NCBI GenBank assembly: GCA_030430165.1
Contig: JAUIGL010000042.1
Location: 1 to 53,394 of the forward strand
DNA from: a bacterium
Lineage (GTDB): Bacteria; Desulfobacterota; Binatia; HRBIN30; CADEER01
DNA length: 53,394 nt
Direction: 5' to 3'
Both the position numbers and the translations under genes were made by a program. The notes under the pieces were generated by a model. The model was not told the origin of the DNA. It searched no databases and saw only the letters and a list, made by a program, of their open reading frames with translations. Positions 51,167-53,394 of the stretch are shown here, piece after piece (positions within the stretch are counted from its first letter, which is position 1; every line of letters starts with the position of its first letter).

Positions 51167-52002
51167 TCTCGCCGAGCCGCCGGCATGCGGATCTCGATAT
51201 CGTAGCGTTTGCGCAGCTCGGCGTTGAGCAGCGCGCGCGACTCGGTGCGGCGCTCCGCCTGCCAGTCGCGCGTCACTTCTGCGCGGACATCGCCGAGGGT
51301 CGCCGCCACTGCCGGCTGGCGCGCTTCGACGTAGACCAGATGACTGCCGAATCCGGACGCCAGCGGCCCGCTCCATTCGCCGACCGGCGCGTTGGCGATC
51401 CCGGCGGCGAAGCCAGTGCCGAATACACGGTCGATGTCGATCGGCGTCGCCTCCGAGAGTGCGGCTGGAAGGAGAGTGGGATCGCCCAGAGCGTCCGCGG
51501 CGCTGTCCGATCGCAGTGCCTCGAGGGCGCGCGCCGCGCGGTCTGCGGCAGCTGCGTCGCCGGCCGCCGGGTTGAAGTAGATCTGGCGAAACGTCGCGCG
51601 GCTTGGAATCGCGTAGGACTCCGCGCGGTCGCGCAGGAAGCTCTCGAGCTCATCCTCGGTCGGCTCGGTGAGCTCGATCAGGTCGTCGTTGAGGAATTCC
51701 ATCTTCTGGCGCATGCGCCGGCGCACGATCAGATCGTCGCGGTCGAGACCGAGCGCCAGGGCTTCGCGGTAGAGGATCTCTTCGGTGATGTGCTGGTCGA
51801 TCAGCCCGTCGAGCTCGCGCCGGGTCGGCGGGCGCATCCAGGTGCGAGCGAAGGTGTCGGCGAGGCGTTCGATGTCGATTTCGCCGACGACGAGTCGGTC
51901 GGGTGCGGCATCGCCCGCGGGGCCGATCGAGGCGTAGAGGGCGAACAATGCTGCGCCGCCGATTGCGAAGTGGACCAGTGGATCGCGCAACAGGCGGATC
52001 AT
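51163..52002 (-). CDS. membrane-anchored parvulin-type peptidyl-prolyl isomerase
   Basis: 279 residues. One N-terminal helix (LVHFAIGGAALFALYASIGP) then a SurA/PpiC-like arrangement: a helical chaperone part (LDGLIDQHITEEILYREALA, DDLIVRRRMRQKMEFLND) and a parvulin-like part (ATFRQIYFNP, FGSHLVYVEAR). The active-site Cys is not obvious, so chaperone rather than isomerase activity is possible. It overlaps hupE and the HAD gene by 4 bp on either side. Confidence 0.82.
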   Translation of the reverse strand: MIRLLRDPLVHFAIGGAALFALYASIGPAGDAAPDRLVVGEIDIERLADTFARTWMRPPTRRELDGLIDQHITEEILYREALALGLDRDDLIVRRRMRQKMEFLNDDLIELTEPTEDELESFLRDRAESYAIPSRATFRQIYFNPAAGDAAAADRAARALEALRSDSAADALGDPTLLPAALSEATPIDIDRVFGTGFAAGIANAPVGEWSGPLASGFGSHLVYVEARQPAVAATLGDVRAEVTRDWQAERRTESRALLNAELRKRYDIEIRMPAARRE

Positions 52003-52679
52003 GGCGCGTCGCCGGCGATTGCGACGACGAGGTCCCCGAGGTCGGCGAAGCGATCGACGATCGGACCGGCGCTCTCGATTTCCTTGCGGTGGCCGTGGCC
52101 GTAGTCGCAGCCGATGAACGGGCAGCCGATGGCGCGCGCGGCTTCCGCGTCGCTGGCGCGGTCGCCGATCATGATCACCAGTGTCGGCTGCAGGGCGTTC
52201 ATCTGTGCCCGCAGCACGCCGACCTTGTCGCCGACCTCGTCGGCGGTGACCAACGGGGCGAAGAGAGCGGCGATCGAATACGTCTCGAGAACCGTTTCGA
52301 TGTAGCGGCGGCGACCGTTGGATGCGATGCAGAGCCGGTAGCCTTGGTCGTCGAACGAGCGCAGGGTCTCGGCGACCGACTCGTAGAGAATTCCTCGGCG
52401 ATCGGTGATCCTGCTGCAGTTCTCATCCAGGGTTTGCTGGTGCAGTCGCTCGAGCGCTTGGCGATCCGCATCGGGGAAGAGGTTGGCGAAGATGGTCGGT
52501 ACCGGCCAGCCGATGTGCTGCAGGATCTCGCGGGTCGCCGGGATGCGGTCGAATGACCCCGGGTGTCGCCGGTTCACCGCTTCGATCGCCTGCTGGTAGG
52601 CCTCGCCGAGGAAGGGCTCGGAGGAGAACAGGACGCCGTCGAGGTCGAACGCGAGAAGTGTTTCGCTGGGCGCAGCCAT
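51999..52679 (-). CDS. HAD-superfamily phosphatase (phosphoglycolate-phosphatase-like)
   Basis: 226 residues from the ATG at 52679; the frame continues upstream but loses sense. Motif I is DLDGVLFSSE in LLAFDLDGVL, motif II LCIASNGRRR, motif III Lys in EVGDKVGVLR, motif IV IMIGDRASDAEAARAIGCPF. The alpha-helical cap lies between motifs I and II. It likely hydrolyses a small phosphate ester. First gene of the HAD-PPIase-HupE overlapping operon. Confidence 0.9.
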   Translation of the reverse strand: MAAPSETLLAFDLDGVLFSSEPFLGEAYQQAIEAVNRRHPGSFDRIPATREILQHIGWPVPTIFANLFPDADRQALERLHQQTLDENCSRITDRRGILYESVAETLRSFDDQGYRLCIASNGRRRYIETVLETYSIAALFAPLVTADEVGDKVGVLRAQMNALQPTLVIMIGDRASDAEAARAIGCPFIGCDYGHGHRKEIESAGPIVDRFADLGDLVVAIAGDAP

Positions 52680-52775
52680 GGTCAAACGACCATCCTCGCG
52701 GACCCGGCTGAGGGTCGCAAGCGGGTCGCGGCCCCTTACTTGACCCCCATCGGTCCGACCCTTAAGGAGGAATTC

Positions 52776-52991
52776 ATGCACGCAGGCGCGCCTCCGGCCT
52801 TTGCCCTGATCCGAGTTCGCCGGGGAGAGCCCCGTCCGACCGATCAGGACTTTCTCGACGCCCTGGCCGAGGATCGCAAGCGCCTGAGCCTCCCGGCGGC
52901 CAACGGCAGTGCCGAGTTCGAGACAGCCGGGCCCTATGCGATCACCGTCGACGGCGACGATCTCGACGAGTACGTCGCTTGGGAGCGCTGA
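52776..52991 (+). CDS. small hypothetical protein
   Basis: 71 residues starting at the ATG at 52776 with an excellent Shine-Dalgarno (AAGGAGGAATTC). No signal peptide or hydrophobic helix; sequence acidic and soluble (MHAGAPPAFALIRVRRGEPR ... ITVDGDDLDEYVAWER). No family recognised. The stop (52989-52991) lies inside a hairpin, GGGAGCG-CTGACG-CGCTCCC (52981-53000). Divergent from the HAD gene. Confidence 0.65.
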   Translation: MHAGAPPAFALIRVRRGEPRPTDQDFLDALAEDRKRLSLPAANGSAEFETAGPYAITVDGDDLDEYVAWER

Positions 52992-53163
52992 CGCGCTCCC
53001 AGGCATAGGCAGGGGCATAGACAGAGGCACAGGTTGGTGGTCGCTGACGCGACACCAATTCGATACCGTCGCCTTGGCGACCACGATCCTTTGGCTACGC
53101 CTATGCCCGTGCCTATGCCTGGCGAAGCGGCCTGCCCTCCGAAGCTCGCAGAGCGTAGGGGGG
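52981..53163. repeat. intergenic repeat/terminator region
   Basis: Holds the hairpin 52981-53000; AGGCATAGGCAGGGGCATAG (53001-53020), which is repeated inversely with one mismatch as CTATGCCCGTGCCTATGCCT (53101-53120); GGTGGTCGCTGACGCGAC (53036-53053); and TCC-rich palindrome CCCTCCGAAGCTCGCAGAGC-GTAGGG (53135-53160). It separates convergent genes. Confidence 0.6.
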
Positions 53164-53166
53164 AGC

Positions 53167-53394
53167 CTACGGAGTCAGTCGTTCCAGCATCCGCGGGAAC
53201 GGGATGGTTTCTCTGACGTGGTGCAGGCCGCAGATCCAGGCGACGACTCGCTCGATGCCCATGCCGAATCCGGCGTGGGGGACCGAGCCGTAGCGGCGCA
53301 GGTCGAGGTACCACGCGAACGCTTCTTGCGGCAGATCGTGGGCGGCGATCTTGTCCTTCAGGGTTTGCCAGTCGTCTTCGCGCTGACCGCCGCC
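53167..53394 (-). CDS. asnS: asparaginyl-tRNA synthetase, C-terminal part (runs off the window)
   Basis: The last 75 residues, on the minus strand, with the 5' part beyond the window. Class II aminoacyl-tRNA synthetase motif 3 is visible: [20 protein letters not shown], followed by [20 protein letters not shown] and the stop at 53169-53167. The ETIPFPR end is typical of AsnRS; AspRS ends differently. It charges tRNA-Asn with asparagine. Confidence 0.9.
   Translation of the reverse strand, partial: GGGQREDDWQTLKDKIAAHDLPQEAFAWYLDLRRYGSVPHAGFGMGIERVVAWICGLHHVRETIPFPRMLERLTP

Noticed and set aside
52748..52765. CGGTCCGACCCT resembling the right end of the inverted-end element
   Set aside because: Two mismatches and no left end or interior nearby; kept as chance.
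1..53394. CRISPR arrays, tRNA and rRNA genes
   Set aside because: No regularly spaced direct repeats with unique spacers and no cloverleaf or rRNA-like sequence was recognised; the tandem repeats seen (heptamers, 82-bp unit, 41-bp pair) do not have array structure.

Overview
The window is high-GC bacterial chromosome from an uncultured lineage. The style of its secreted proteins (dockerin-like repeats followed by Thr/Pro linkers, DUF1566 tails, disintegrin-like Cys-rich repeats), the lipoprotein multihaem cytochromes, the single-domain LLM/F420-type oxidoreductase and the pseudopilin set suggest a Binatota/Desulfobacterota-like ('deltaproteobacterial') organism. That assignment is inference from gene content; there is no rRNA or other taxonomic marker here.

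Layout. 0-2.9 kb: an envelope-stress style cluster (EF-hand protein, ECF sigma factor, small membrane anti-sigma candidate, Spy/CpxP-like periplasmic protein), then a short dockerin-like secreted protein that looks truncated. 2.9-17.9 kb: an accessory island of gene decay. It holds a 5'-truncated DUF1566 protein that meets a 5'-truncated IS256-type transposase at one junction, two toxin-antitoxin-like loci, three copies of a covarying hairpin repeat, two copies of a roughly 330-bp element bounded by 12-bp inverted ends, a group II intron whose reverse transcriptase is frameshifted, a frameshifted transporter remnant, and leader-only or tail-only remnants of exported-protein genes. The island also carries one large intact gene (7524-10811) that I read as a tandem acetoacetate-decarboxylase-like protein with an apparently dead second domain. 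17.9-24.7 kb: a six-haem cytochrome lipoprotein, a one-haem lipoprotein and a secreted Cys-rich protein.

24.7-53.4 kb is ordinary chromosome, mostly on the minus strand: a DUF6790-type membrane protein, TfoX-like protein, endonuclease V, Na/Pi cotransporter, beta-lactamase-fold hydrolase, three minor pseudopilins behind a sigma-54-like promoter, BASS transporter, DUF4185-like lipoprotein, LOG-family hydrolase, Lhr helicase, citrate synthase, MAPEG protein, 2-hydroxyacid dehydrogenase, SDR, an orphan histidine kinase, MscS channel, FAD oxidoreductase, LLM oxidoreductase, a full-length dockerin-like secreted protein, a HupE/PPIase/HAD overlapping operon and the C-terminus of asparaginyl-tRNA synthetase.

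The most notable signals are the tandem ADC-like protein, the hairpin family with compensatory base changes, the inverted-end elements sitting exactly where exported-protein genes are cut, a two-copy conserved promoter motif (TACGTA-8-TACGTA) shared by an intact secreted gene and the beheaded leader of its paralogue, and recurrent intergenic 3' modules in which stop codons lie inside terminator-like hairpins. No tRNA, rRNA or CRISPR array was seen.
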